Positions 35,571 through 42,622 of a stretch of 54,800 nt of DNA are shown in pieces. The position numbers and the translations under genes were made by a program. A model generated the notes under the pieces. It made no database searches. It was not told where the DNA came from and saw nothing but the letters and a program-made list of their open reading frames with translations. Numbering within the stretch: the stretch's first letter is position 1; each line of letters starts with the position of its first letter. This DNA comes from an uncultured Lachnospiraceae bacterium (GTDB lineage Bacteria; Bacillota; Clostridia; Lachnospirales; Lachnospiraceae): assembly GCA_902786205.1 (NCBI GenBank), contig CADABQ010000028.1:1-54800 (forward strand), written 5' to 3'.

Positions 35571-35705
35571 TGTTCATTTACATTTTAGTTTGAAATATAT
35601 TTTTACTTTTTCCCCAGTTTTCCCCTGTTTTTTTACAATTTAGTTTAAAATATATTTTATTTCATTATTTTTTCCGTTATTTTTTTTACAATTTAGTTTA
35701 AAATA
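35571..35705 (+). repeat. Left-end cluster of three transposase-site-like repeats
   Basis: The core ACATTTTAGTTT lies at 35580-35591 and ACAATTTAGTTT at 35635-35646 and 35688-35699, each followed by RAAATA. Centre spacing is 55 and 53 bases. Everything between them is A/T-rich filler. Confidence 0.85.
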
Positions 35706-35807
35706 AGACGTAATATTAACCAAAAAACTCAATTTCAAGCTACCAGAAAGAATCAAATTTAAAGGTGCATGAAACGTTTTTAAACAATATACTGTTTCAT
35801 AAATAAT

Positions 35808-36455
35808 TCAGGCTAATTTATTATTTTTGATATTATGCAATATTTCATCATCTATTTTGTCCTTAATTTCTTCATCCAAATTTGCATACTCTAAATTTCT
35901 TTCAAAAAACACCAAATCATATTTTGAAGCAAAATCCTTTTTTCCTAAAATATAATCAATATTAAAAACATTTTCGTCTATTGTTTTATTAAAGATGTTG
36001 CCTTTGACCCTAAAACTTTTAGGAATATATATATTGTCAATTGTTTCTTCCTTTATACCAAGCAAAATAGATAAATCTCTATTAACAATTGCATACGGAT
36101 ACGTGCAAGTTGTTGTTATCAAATTTTTGATTATCAAATTATCTTCTCTAATAAAATTTTCTATATTTGCCAAATAAGTAGTCTTTTTATTTGCTACTTT
36201 TATTGGATAACGTTCATTAAAAAACAATTGTGTTGTTTGTAATTGTCCATTTTTCGCAAGTTGATAAAACTGGGAAGATGATAAATTAGTACCGACTCCA
36301 GTTAAATGTAAATAATTTTCAGTACCATAATACATTTCAAAACATTTATTATCAAAAATATATAAATAATAACGTCCAGCCAATTGAGAAGAATAAATAT
36401 CGGCATTTTCTATAATTTTATTTTTAATATTTATTATGGTTTCTTGTCTTGACAT
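35808..36455 (-). CDS. PBECR4-like (BECR-fold) nuclease, candidate type III toxin
   Basis: The 215-residue protein has no signal peptide and no membrane segment. The segment YYLYIFDNKCFEMYYG, then ENYLHLTGVGTNLSSSQFYQLAKNG (about residues 46-70), matches my recollection of the PBECR4 family (phage Barnase-EndoU-ColicinE5/D-RelE-like nucleases), in which a conserved His in an HLTG motif follows the first strands. A later TTTCTYPYAIVNRDLSILLGI also fits. It is translated from GGAGG six bases before the ATG. Directly upstream is an intrinsic terminator and before it a repeat-bearing structured RNA with its own promoter, the layout of ToxN/CptN/TenpN toxins. Low-G+C codon use and position inside the transposon-like element suggest transfer. 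The nuclease assignment rests on motif similarity only. Confidence 0.65.
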   Translation of the reverse strand: MSRQETIINIKNKIIENADIYSSQLAGRYYLYIFDNKCFEMYYGTENYLHLTGVGTNLSSSQFYQLAKNGQLQTTQLFFNERYPIKVANKKTTYLANIENFIREDNLIIKNLITTTCTYPYAIVNRDLSILLGIKEETIDNIYIPKSFRVKGNIFNKTIDENVFNIDYILGKKDFASKYDLVFFERNLEYANLDEEIKDKIDDEILHNIKNNKLA

Positions 36456-36473
36456 TTTTTCCTCCGTAATTTC

Positions 36474-36500
36474 AAAAAAAGGTCCTGATATCTCAGAACC
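36474..36500 (-). terminator. Intrinsic terminator between the repeat RNA and the toxin-like gene
   Basis: GGTTCTGA pairs with TCAGGACC (one G-U) around a four-base loop, followed by T7 on the minus strand. It ends 18 bases before the start codon. In type III systems a leaky terminator at this place sets the ratio of antitoxin RNA to toxin mRNA. Confidence 0.85.
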
Positions 36501-36530
36501 TAAATTATGAGTGTGTTATCCTGGTTGTCA

Positions 36531-36565
36531 GGCTCGTCATCCATCTTGATGACTCATACGTTACG
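36531..36565 (-). repeat. 35-base RNA repeat, copy 2
   Basis: Second copy in transcript order. The stem GTCATC/GATGAC is perfect here with a six-base AAGATG loop. It is followed by CCTGACAACCAGG, another small hairpin, and then the terminator. Confidence 0.85.
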
Positions 36566-36612
36566 AACATTCTATTACCAGTCGTATTGGTCAAGCACTA
36601 TCTCTGCTTTGG

Positions 36613-36647
36613 AGCTCGCCATCCATCTTGATGACTTATGTGTTATG
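36613..36647 (-). repeat. 35-base RNA repeat, copy 1
   Basis: First copy in transcript order. On the minus strand it contains AGTCATCAAGATGGATGG followed by CGAGC. It differs from copy 2 (36531-36565) by six transitions, which keep the hairpin through G-U pairing. Confidence 0.85.
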
Positions 36648-36721
36648 GAGGGTTATCCTGGTCCATATCCAGCCCAACTTTAACGTGTCTCCACACGACA
36701 AATATTACTATTTACATTTTT

Positions 36722-36750
36722 ATTATATTCGATTTTTTTAAAAAAATCAA
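36722..36750 (-). promoter_or_regulatory. Promoter of the repeat RNA and toxin-like gene
   Basis: TTGATT, a 17-base spacer and TATAAT on the minus strand. The predicted start is near 36715, so the RNA up to the terminator would be about 240 bases. This is the only good promoter seen for the unit. Confidence 0.75.
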
Positions 36751-37079
36751 CCATTAACTAATATGATATTTTTTTGCATTATTTTCTATTTTTTTTATAA
36801 AAATTTTTCTCCTCCTACTTTCCATTTTTTTTATATACTTCATGGTTCAATGCGAGCTTCCCTCTATATACCTCTTTAGAAAATACACATTTCCTCCTTT
36901 TCAAATATTCCCCAAAACCTTCCGTTCTGTTAATTTTTCTTGTTGTTATTTTATAATTTGCTTCCATTTTTAATAATTTAAGGATACTATGTCTCAATCA
37001 ATATAGCAACGCTATTATTGTATCTCGCATTTTGGACAAATTTTGCGAATGTGATAAATTATCAATTATAGTTCCGTTT
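36751..37079. other. A/T-rich interval inside the element, no clear gene
   Basis: This interval holds very A/T-rich DNA. One minus-strand frame (36815-36997) could encode about 50-60 residues, rich in Lys and Arg, from a TTG or from an internal ATG at about 36967. It has no convincing ribosome-binding site and matches no family known to me. It may be decayed coding sequence left from a larger element. Confidence 0.4.
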
Positions 37080-37649
37080 TCAATTTAAGTTCATCCCCAC
37101 ATCAACTAATTTTATATATCTTTCTTCTGATAATTTCCCCGCCTTGTATTGTTTTCGTTGTGTTTCTACCCATGCTCCTAAATGTTCTCCTTCAAAATCT
37201 GTTCGTCTGGATATTTTGCAACCATTTAGGGCAACATATCGTTTATATTGTTCAAAACGTCGGTTCCACTCGTCTTCTAGCGGGTTGAAACTAAATCCCA
37301 ATTCAAGTAATTTTTTTCTTCTATTTTCATCTTTCAAATCTTTTCTTTGTGTCTGACACCAATCACCTAATTTATACCCTCTATATGTTTCTCTTTTTGG
37401 AATATCCACATTACCATGTTCTTGTTTGTATTCATATATAAGTTTGTACATCTCATCCCATTTTTCGTTAAATTTATTATTACAAATCGGGCAAACAGCT
37501 CCCATATGAAAATATCTAGGAGAATACTCCGTAATTTCTCCGCAGATAAGATGTTTTATTTTAATTTTTGTTGCCTGATTAACAAATTCCCCTACTAATT
37601 CATATTCACCAGATTTATTTATTCTATCCGCAAGAGATGCAGTTTTATT
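37080..37649 (-). pseudogene. 5'-truncated zinc-ribbon/helicase-associated-domain protein
   Basis: An open frame of 190 codons begins abruptly inside the innermost right-end repeat, where it meets a TGA. It has no start codon before the internal ATG at 37505. Its N-terminal part (GEYELVGEF, then TKIKIKHLIC, then AVCPICNNKF) is a treble-clef zinc-ribbon-like unit. The rest has two helicase-associated (HA, PF03457-like) repeats: DEMYKLIYEYKQEHGNVDIP with LGDWCQTQRK, and NRRFEQYKRYVALNGCKI with LGAWVETQRKQ. HA repeats normally follow a helicase core or occur in tandem. Truncation at the transposon end suggests that the element is an internal-deletion derivative. The ATG-initiated 141-residue form may still be translated. 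Confidence 0.7.
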
Positions 37650-37886
37650 TCAAACTAAAATGTAAGTATATTTATCTATATCCTATACTAAAATGTAAAT
37701 TTTTGCAATTTATTATTAGAGATTTTGGAATATTTTTACTTTTTTTGTACAAAAAAGAAGCCAACTCCATAAAATTGACTTCTTTTTTGTGCTTATTTCA
37801 AACTAAATTGTAAATCATCACAATATTATTTTTTCGCTTATCCCAAACTAAAATGTCCTTATCTCAAACTAAAATGTAAATCAACA
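37646..37886 (-). repeat. Right-end cluster of five transposase-site-like repeats
   Basis: The core AAACTAAAATGT or a close variant lies at 37652-37663, 37685-37696 (degenerate), 37800-37811, 37845-37856 and 37866-37877. The last two are 21 bases apart, as in the overlapping TnsB sites of Tn7 right ends. The orientation is opposite to the left-end copies. A symmetric terminator lies between the second and third. Confidence 0.85.
37749..37790. terminator. Bidirectional terminator hairpin between nrdD and the element interior
   Basis: ACAAAAAAGAAG and CTTCTTTTTTGT form a 12-base perfect stem with an 18-base loop and T6 on either strand. It lies inside the right-end repeat cluster and would stop read-through from nrdD into the element. 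Confidence 0.85.
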
Positions 37887-37902
37887 ATATACGGAATACA
37901 CT

Positions 37903-40032
37903 TTATAAGTGCAAGGTTCTCTCCGAAATTTCTTTCGTCTTACCTACATTCCAGAAGTTTTCTCCTAGGTAACCACAAGTTCTTCTTGTTACATTCATCT
38001 TATTTTGGTCTTTATTTCCACACTGTGGGCATTCCCATTCTAATTTATCATTAATAATAATCTCACCATCAAAACCACAAACATGGCAGTAATCTGATTT
38101 TGTATTAAATTCTGCATATTGAATATTATCATAAATAAATTTCACAACATCTTCCAATGCCTCTAAATTATTACGCATATTTGGTATTTCTACATAAGAA
38201 ATCGCTCCGCCGGAAGAAATTACCTGGAACTGACTTTCAAACGAGAATTTACTAAATGCATCAATTTTTTCTCGTACATCCACATGATAAGAATTTGTAT
38301 AATATCCCTTGTCTGTAACATCCGGAATAATTCCAAATTTTTCCTCGTCGATACGTGCAAAACGATAGCATAAAGATTCTGCTGGGGTTCCATACAATGC
38401 AAATGCAATTCCCGTAGACTCTTTCCAATCGTCTGTTGCGCGGCGTAACCGTTCCATTACACGTTTTGCAAATTCAATTCCACCTGGCTCTGTATGGCTA
38501 TGACCAGTCATAACTTTTGTTACTTCATACAAACCGATATACCCAAGTGATAACGTAGAATATCCACCATGTAACAATTTATCAATGGTTTCTCCCTTTT
38601 TCAAACGAGCAATGGCACCATACTGCCAATGGATTGGACTTACATCGGATAAGGTACCTTCCAGTGCTTTGTGTCTGCACAATAATGCTTCAAAACATAA
38701 TGATAAACGTTCTTCCAATAATCTCCAAAATTCTTCTTCATTTCCTGCTGCCAAAATGCCGATCTGTGGAAGGTTAATACTAACTACACCCTGATTAAAG
38801 CGTCCCTCAAATTTATAATTTCCATGCTCATCTTTCCAAGGAGATAAAAAGCTTCGGCATCCCATTGGTCCAAATACATTTCCTTCATAATTTTCACGCA
38901 TTTTTTTAGCAGAAATATAATCTGGATACATACGTTTTGCAGAACATTTTACTGCAAGTTTGGTGATATAATCATATTTGCCACCATTCAAGCAATTATG
39001 TTCATCCAAAACATATACCAGTTTTGGGAATGCCGGGGTAACATATACCCCCTTTTCGTTCTTGATACCTTCCAAACGTTGTCGAAGAATTTCCTCAATA
39101 ATCATAGCATTTTCTTCAATATATGGATCATCCTCTTCTAAGTTTAAGAATAATGTAACAAATGGTGACTGGCCGTTTGTAGTCATCAATGTATTAATCT
39201 GATACTGTATCGTCTGTACCCCTGATTTTAACTCATCTTGCAATCTGTCTTCCACAAATTGTTCGATTAGTTCGTCTGAAATTTTTCCTTTGTATTTTTC
39301 TGTATAATGTTTTAAGTATTTATCATGACTCTTTCTTAAATATTTTCCTAAGTGTTTGATATCTACGGTCTGACCACCATACTGACTACTAGCTACTGCT
39401 GATATGATCTGCGTCATAACCGTACATGCAACCTGAAAACTCTTTGGTGTTTCGATCAGTTTTCCATTCATAACCGTCCCGTTTTCTAACATATCTCCCA
39501 GATTGATCAAGCAACAATTGAATATAGACTGTAGGAAATAATCCGAATCATGAAAATGTAAAATTCCTTCTTCATGTGCCTTTGCAATCTTTTCAGGCAA
39601 AAGCATACGTTTCGTCAAATCTTTTGATACCTCTCCTGCAATCAAATCTCGCTGTGTAGAAGCAATGACCGCATTCTTGTTGGAATTTTCCTCCATTACA
39701 TCTTTGTTATTATTTCGAATCAGACTCATAATAGAATTATCTGTCGTATTGGACTTTCGTACTAATTCTCTGGAATAACGATATACAATATATGTCTTTG
39801 CAAGTACAAATTTTCCTGCTGCCATAAGCTTTTGCTCAATGATATCCTGAATTTCTTCCACTTGAATCGTTTCATCCTTCATTCTACCTTCAATGGCAGC
39901 TACAATCCCCTCAATATCTCCCATGGAAATTCGTTCTGTTTCTTCTACCTCTATATTTGCTTTCCGAATCGCAACAATAATTTTATTTCTATCATATTTC
40001 ACTAAATTTCCATCTCGTTTGATTACTTGCAT
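37903..40032 (-). CDS. nrdD: Anaerobic (class III) ribonucleoside-triphosphate reductase
   Basis: The 709-residue enzyme starts with an ATP-cone regulatory domain (MQVIKRDGNLVKYDRNKI, about residues 1-95). The catalytic barrel includes NCCLINLGDML and FQVACTVMTQI. The C-terminus has the zinc site with Cys 649, 652, 668 and 671 (CHVCG, CPQCG) and the glycyl-radical loop RRTCGYLG with the radical Gly near residue 687. It makes deoxyribonucleotides from NTPs without oxygen and depends on NrdG, encoded 7.4 kb away. A consensus promoter and two NrdR boxes lie upstream, so ATP/dATP-responsive repression by NrdR is expected. Sixteen bases separate its stop from the transposon-like element. Confidence 0.98.
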   Translation of the reverse strand: MQVIKRDGNLVKYDRNKIIVAIRKANIEVEETERISMGDIEGIVAAIEGRMKDETIQVEEIQDIIEQKLMAAGKFVLAKTYIVYRYSRELVRKSNTTDNSIMSLIRNNNKDVMEENSNKNAVIASTQRDLIAGEVSKDLTKRMLLPEKIAKAHEEGILHFHDSDYFLQSIFNCCLINLGDMLENGTVMNGKLIETPKSFQVACTVMTQIISAVASSQYGGQTVDIKHLGKYLRKSHDKYLKHYTEKYKGKISDELIEQFVEDRLQDELKSGVQTIQYQINTLMTTNGQSPFVTLFLNLEEDDPYIEENAMIIEEILRQRLEGIKNEKGVYVTPAFPKLVYVLDEHNCLNGGKYDYITKLAVKCSAKRMYPDYISAKKMRENYEGNVFGPMGCRSFLSPWKDEHGNYKFEGRFNQGVVSINLPQIGILAAGNEEEFWRLLEERLSLCFEALLCRHKALEGTLSDVSPIHWQYGAIARLKKGETIDKLLHGGYSTLSLGYIGLYEVTKVMTGHSHTEPGGIEFAKRVMERLRRATDDWKESTGIAFALYGTPAESLCYRFARIDEEKFGIIPDVTDKGYYTNSYHVDVREKIDAFSKFSFESQFQVISSGGAISYVEIPNMRNNLEALEDVVKFIYDNIQYAEFNTKSDYCHVCGFDGEIIINDKLEWECPQCGNKDQNKMNVTRRTCGYLGENFWNVGKTKEISERTLHL

Positions 40033-40069
40033 TTCCTCTCATCCTTTCCTCTTTTTTAAAACTTTTCCC

Positions 40070-40098
40070 ATTATAGCACACCACACATGCATTGTCTA
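40070..40098 (-). promoter_or_regulatory. Sigma-A promoter of nrdD
   Basis: TAGACA, a 17-base spacer and TATAAT (with TGC before it) on the minus strand, 38-66 bases upstream of the nrdD start. The first NrdR box abuts the -35. Confidence 0.8.
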
Positions 40099-40142
40099 CA
40101 CTATATAGTATTACTTTTTTTCTCCAGCACAATATATTGTAT
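40098..40142. promoter_or_regulatory. Pair of NrdR boxes upstream of nrdD
   Basis: ACACTATATAGTATT (40098-40112) and CACAATATATTGTATT (from 40128) both match the NrdR consensus acaCwAtATaTwGtgt. Their centres are 30 bases apart, close to three helical turns, as seen for tandem NrdR boxes in other bacteria. They lie just upstream of, and touching, the -35 of nrdD. Confidence 0.8.
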
Positions 40143-40531
40143 TTTTACTTGCATTTTTCTTTTCAGTTGTTCCAAACCTATTTTCTGCTGTCTCGGGCAG
40201 ATTTTATTTTTTTATTTTTGCGAACTATTCCCAAAACCTTTTTTACAAATTCGTTCTTTTTCACAATTGCATTTGGGATTGCCTGTCCCAACTTTGGCAA
40301 TTATTTTAAGTTATTTTTTTTCTTTTTTTTCATAAATTATATAAAGCATTTTTTTACTTCTATCCAAATCAAACTTATTTTGTAACGGTTTAGAAAATGC
40401 ACCTATGTAAAGTGTCCAGCCAATCACTAAATTTTGAAATATATTGTATATTGGGCATTTTGCAAATGGCGCTCCCTAAACAATTACCTTATTCAAAGAA
40501 ATGCCATATAAAGAAAGGAGGTTGCTTCACA
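40143..40531. other. Intergenic region with a degenerate copy of the dispersed repeat
   Basis: Mostly A/T-rich and non-coding. At about 40405-40452, read on the minus strand, ATATACAA and, 20 bases later, TTGGCTGGACACTTTAC occur with the same 45-base overall spacing as in the 139-bp repeat at 29847 and 44156. The middle is different and the remainder of the repeat is absent. I see no promoter that clearly serves the plus-strand gene at 40532. Confidence 0.55.
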
Positions 40532-40957
40532 TTGTCTAACACGAAAATTGTTGTACTACAAAAGAAAGAATTGATTTATACGGGTATCTTAATAGGACTT
40601 GGCTTTCTCTTTATTCTTTTGTTTATATTTATGTTTCACGGAAAAGAAAATAAAAAGGGCAGTGATACTGCCCAATATACCCCAGGTATATATACAACTG
40701 AATTATCTTTAAATGATACACTCTTAAATGTACAGGTTGTTGTAGATGAAAACCATGTAAATTCGGTTTCATTTGAAAATATCGATGAAAGTGTATCTGC
40801 CATGTATCCTTTATTAGAGCCTACATTAACCGATATTGAAAAGCAACTTTGCAATAATGTAGCAATCGAAAACATCTCCACAACAAAAGAAAACAAATAT
40901 ACACAGACCATTTTATTAGATGCTGTAAAAAAAGCTTTGGCAAAGGCAAAACAGTAA
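40532..40957 (+). CDS. Single-pass membrane protein, degenerate FMN-binding-domain-like
   Basis: This is a small protein of about 141 residues. A TTG start at 40532 is preferred because GGAGG lies ten bases upstream; the frame is open from 40397 without support. A hydrophobic segment (about residues 14-34) anchors it, and the rest is outside. YTPGIYTTELSLNDTLLNVQVVVDENHVNSVSF resembles the start of FMN_bind domains, and ILLDAVKKALAKAK resembles their final helix. However, the Ser-Gly-Ala-Thr-x-Thr motif that carries the covalent flavin is missing, so it probably binds no FMN. It may belong with the two membrane proteins downstream. Confidence 0.6.
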   Translation: MSNTKIVVLQKKELIYTGILIGLGFLFILLFIFMFHGKENKKGSDTAQYTPGIYTTELSLNDTLLNVQVVVDENHVNSVSFENIDESVSAMYPLLEPTLTDIEKQLCNNVAIENISTTKENKYTQTILLDAVKKALAKAKQ

Positions 40958-41024
40958 CCCTGCATTGTCTTCTATTTTGACATCCATGCCTATACATGAT
41001 ACTATAAAGAAGATTTTTCGATTA

Positions 41025-41099
41025 GGGGCTGTTGCATTAGTGAAACTGTTCTGGGTGCTCAAAACCCTTTTCATTTTTATTAATGCAGCAGCCCCTTTT
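41025..41099 (+). terminator. Long hairpin terminator after the FMN-bind-like gene
   Basis: GGGGCTGTTGCATTA pairs with TAATGCAGCAGCCCC (one mismatch), with further inner pairing (TGAAA/TTTCA, GGGT/ACCC), followed by TTTT on the plus strand. The whole 71-base hairpin is longer than a normal terminator and could also be a small fold-back repeat. Confidence 0.6.
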
Positions 41100-41142
41100 A
41101 CCTTTACAGAATCATTGAAAAACAAAACAGGAGGACATACTT

Positions 41143-42441
41143 ATGTTAGTCAACTTATTGTCATCAGCTCTTGTATGGGGCATTTTTCTGGTATGTGGAT
41201 TTCAAATTCTATCTAGAAGTGGTCTTTTTCCTAATTTAACCTCGAAATATACATTCTTGGTTCCCAAAAAGACTTCTTTTCCTGCATGCCAACCAACGAA
41301 AATCGATTTTTTGAAAGTATTTTTATTTGCAGGCACTTTTCGTATCTTGATTCTTATGTTCAGTTATCTGATGCTTTATCTTTTTCATGCTGAACAGGAT
41401 GGTTATGGATTGGGAAATGTGATAGGAGAATGGCAAAAATGGGATGCGAATAATTACATTCGAATTGCCACGAAAGGCTATATGGGCTACCAGACAGATG
41501 GAATGTATTCTACTCTTGTATTTTTTCCTCTGTATGCTTGGATGATTCGCTTTTTTCTTTTGTTTGTGCCAAACGAAAGTATCGCAGCACTTTTCGCCTC
41601 CTTTTTTGGCTTTATCGGAGGCTGTATCTACTTATTTGGTTTTGTATCTCTGGAATACGGAAAATCCATTGCATGGAAAACCGTTTTACTTATTTCCATC
41701 TTCCCATTTTCCTTCTTCCTTGGCTCTATGATGCCAGAAAGTACTTTTCTTTTTATGGGAGCTGCCTGTTTTTACTATATTAAAAAACACAACTGGCCAC
41801 TTGCCGCATTTTTTGGATTTTTAGCAACCCTATCCCGTATGCAGGGCATGCTACTAATCTTGCCGGCAGTAATCGAATGGCTTACCTATTACAAACCACT
41901 CCTTCTGCTAAAAGAGAGAAAAATCAAGGACTTTGCCAGACTATTTACAACAAAACTTTTATGGATGATTCTTATGGCTTTTGGTCCGCTGATTTATTTA
42001 TGGGAAAATTACCGTATCACTGGAAATCCATTTCAGTTTTTGGAATACCAAGAAAAAATTTGGTCTCAACATGCACAATACTTTGGCAAAACCATGCAGA
42101 TGATCTGGAATATGTTCCTTGCCACATCGGATTACAAAAGAATTGCCATTTGGCTTCCTGAACTACTTTTATTTTTTGCCATCTGTTTGGTTTTAATTTA
42201 TGGTTTGCGTAAACACAAACCTCAATATACCAGTTTTTTGCTCCTATATTTAATTATGAATTATATGGCGAGCTGGCTTTTAAGTGCAGGAAGATATATG
42301 ACAGTTGCAATACCATTTTATTTTATTCTTGCCGAATTTTTAGATAAAAAGCCAAAACTTTGGACAGGTGTAGTTGTTTTATTTTCTATGCTGTTCACTT
42401 GTTATATGTGGGCCTTCTTATGTTGGCGACAAGTATTTTAA
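41143..42441 (+). CDS. Gpi18/PIG-V-like membrane mannosyltransferase
   Basis: The 432-residue protein has about ten membrane segments. The first extracytoplasmic loop has EWQKWDANNYIRIATKGY, the WDxxxY-type signature of PIG-V/Gpi18 (COG5542) GT-C mannosyltransferases, with its conserved Trp-Asp. ESTFLFMGAACFYY and LATLSRMQGMLLILP follow the family pattern. Bacterial members use polyprenyl-phosphate sugars to glycosylate lipids, glycans or proteins outside the membrane; the acceptor is unknown. AGGAGG lies eight bases before the ATG. It is followed after 181 bases by another polytopic protein gene on the same strand. Confidence 0.82.
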   Translation: MLVNLLSSALVWGIFLVCGFQILSRSGLFPNLTSKYTFLVPKKTSFPACQPTKIDFLKVFLFAGTFRILILMFSYLMLYLFHAEQDGYGLGNVIGEWQKWDANNYIRIATKGYMGYQTDGMYSTLVFFPLYAWMIRFFLLFVPNESIAALFASFFGFIGGCIYLFGFVSLEYGKSIAWKTVLLISIFPFSFFLGSMMPESTFLFMGAACFYYIKKHNWPLAAFFGFLATLSRMQGMLLILPAVIEWLTYYKPLLLLKERKIKDFARLFTTKLLWMILMAFGPLIYLWENYRITGNPFQFLEYQEKIWSQHAQYFGKTMQMIWNMFLATSDYKRIAIWLPELLLFFAICLVLIYGLRKHKPQYTSFLLLYLIMNYMASWLLSAGRYMTVAIPFYFILAEFLDKKPKLWTGVVVLFSMLFTCYMWAFLCWRQVF

Positions 42442-42622
42442 CACAATCAAGGAGGGGGACAAACCTCTTCTGTACAGGAAGAAAAAGGAAGCTGCTGATT
42501 TTGCAGCGTTCTGCGCAGGTTTTTCTGAATGTAGAAAAGAAAGGCTGTGAATAGTAACCAAGTAGCAGAGTGGATTGCGAATATCCGCTTGACATAACAC
42601 ACCAAAAGAAAGGAATGAAAAA
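42442..42622. other. Short intergenic stretch with a small hairpin
   Basis: GCTGC-TGATTTT-GCAGC forms a hairpin at about 42490-42506, followed after ten bases by GGTTTTT, which could be a weak terminator on the plus strand. Nothing else is recognised before the ribosome-binding site AAAGGAATG of the next gene. Confidence 0.35.

Larger units (their letters stand above)
36501..36715 (-). ncRNA. Repeat-containing structured RNA, candidate type III antitoxin
   Basis: This stretch of about 215 bases has its own promoter and ends in the terminator before the PBECR4-like gene. It holds two copies of a 35-base repeat (36531-36565 and 36613-36647, 29 of 35 identical, all six differences transitions) at an 82-base period. 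Each repeat forms a hairpin GTCATC-AAGATG-GATGRC. A second hairpin type ending CCAGGATAAC occurs once at each side (36515-36524 and 36652-36661), and an ACCA/TGGT hairpin lies in the middle. Near the 5' end is a CGTGT-GGAG-ACACG stem. Known ToxI-type repeats are 34-45 bases, so the long period is unusual. The antitoxin role is inferred from layout. Confidence 0.6.
35571..37886. mobile_element. Miniature Tn7-like (TnsB/TniA-type ends) element without transposase
   Basis: The ends are inverted repeats of about 27 bases: left TGTTCATTTACATTTTAG followed by TTTGAAATA, right (read inward) TGTTGATTTACATTTTAG followed by TTTGAGATA, two mismatches in all. Further copies of the ACAWTTTAGTTTRAAATA core lie inside each end, three on the left and five on the right, all facing inward. 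Multiple spaced 20-22-bp transposase sites with TGT...ACA tips are typical of Tn7, Tn5053/Tn402 and related DDE elements. The 2.3-kb interior holds the PBECR4-type toxin unit and a truncated gene, but no transposase. No matching 5-bp target duplication is visible (GTATT on the left, ATATA on the right). The class is inferred from end structure alone. Confidence 0.65.

Noticed and set aside
35455..35577. Extended N-terminus of the hypothetical gene at 34933
   Set aside because: The upstream ATG lies within the transposon-like end without a ribosome-binding site, and the added residues are only the translation of the 36-base DNA repeats.
36481..36720. The repeat-bearing leader as a T-box or known riboswitch
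   Set aside because: There is no T-box sequence (TGGTACCGCG) as seen before aspS, no motif of the purine, SAM, TPP, glycine or c-di-GMP classes that I can recognise, and the downstream gene is not a metabolic gene. The tandem repeat plus terminator fits a type III antitoxin better.
35571..37886. CRISPR array or CRISPR-associated transposon
   Set aside because: The 20-base motifs are spaced irregularly in inverted clusters and no cas gene or regular spacer array is present.
35566..37891. A 5-bp target-site duplication around the transposon-like element
   Set aside because: The flanks next to the TGTT/AACA tips are GTATT and ATATA. They do not match, and shifting the ends by one or two bases does not help.
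40425..40450. A third NrdR box at GAAATATATTGTATA
   Set aside because: It lacks the paired C and G that flank the core in the consensus, it is 300 bases from the other two, and it lies in the degenerate repeat.
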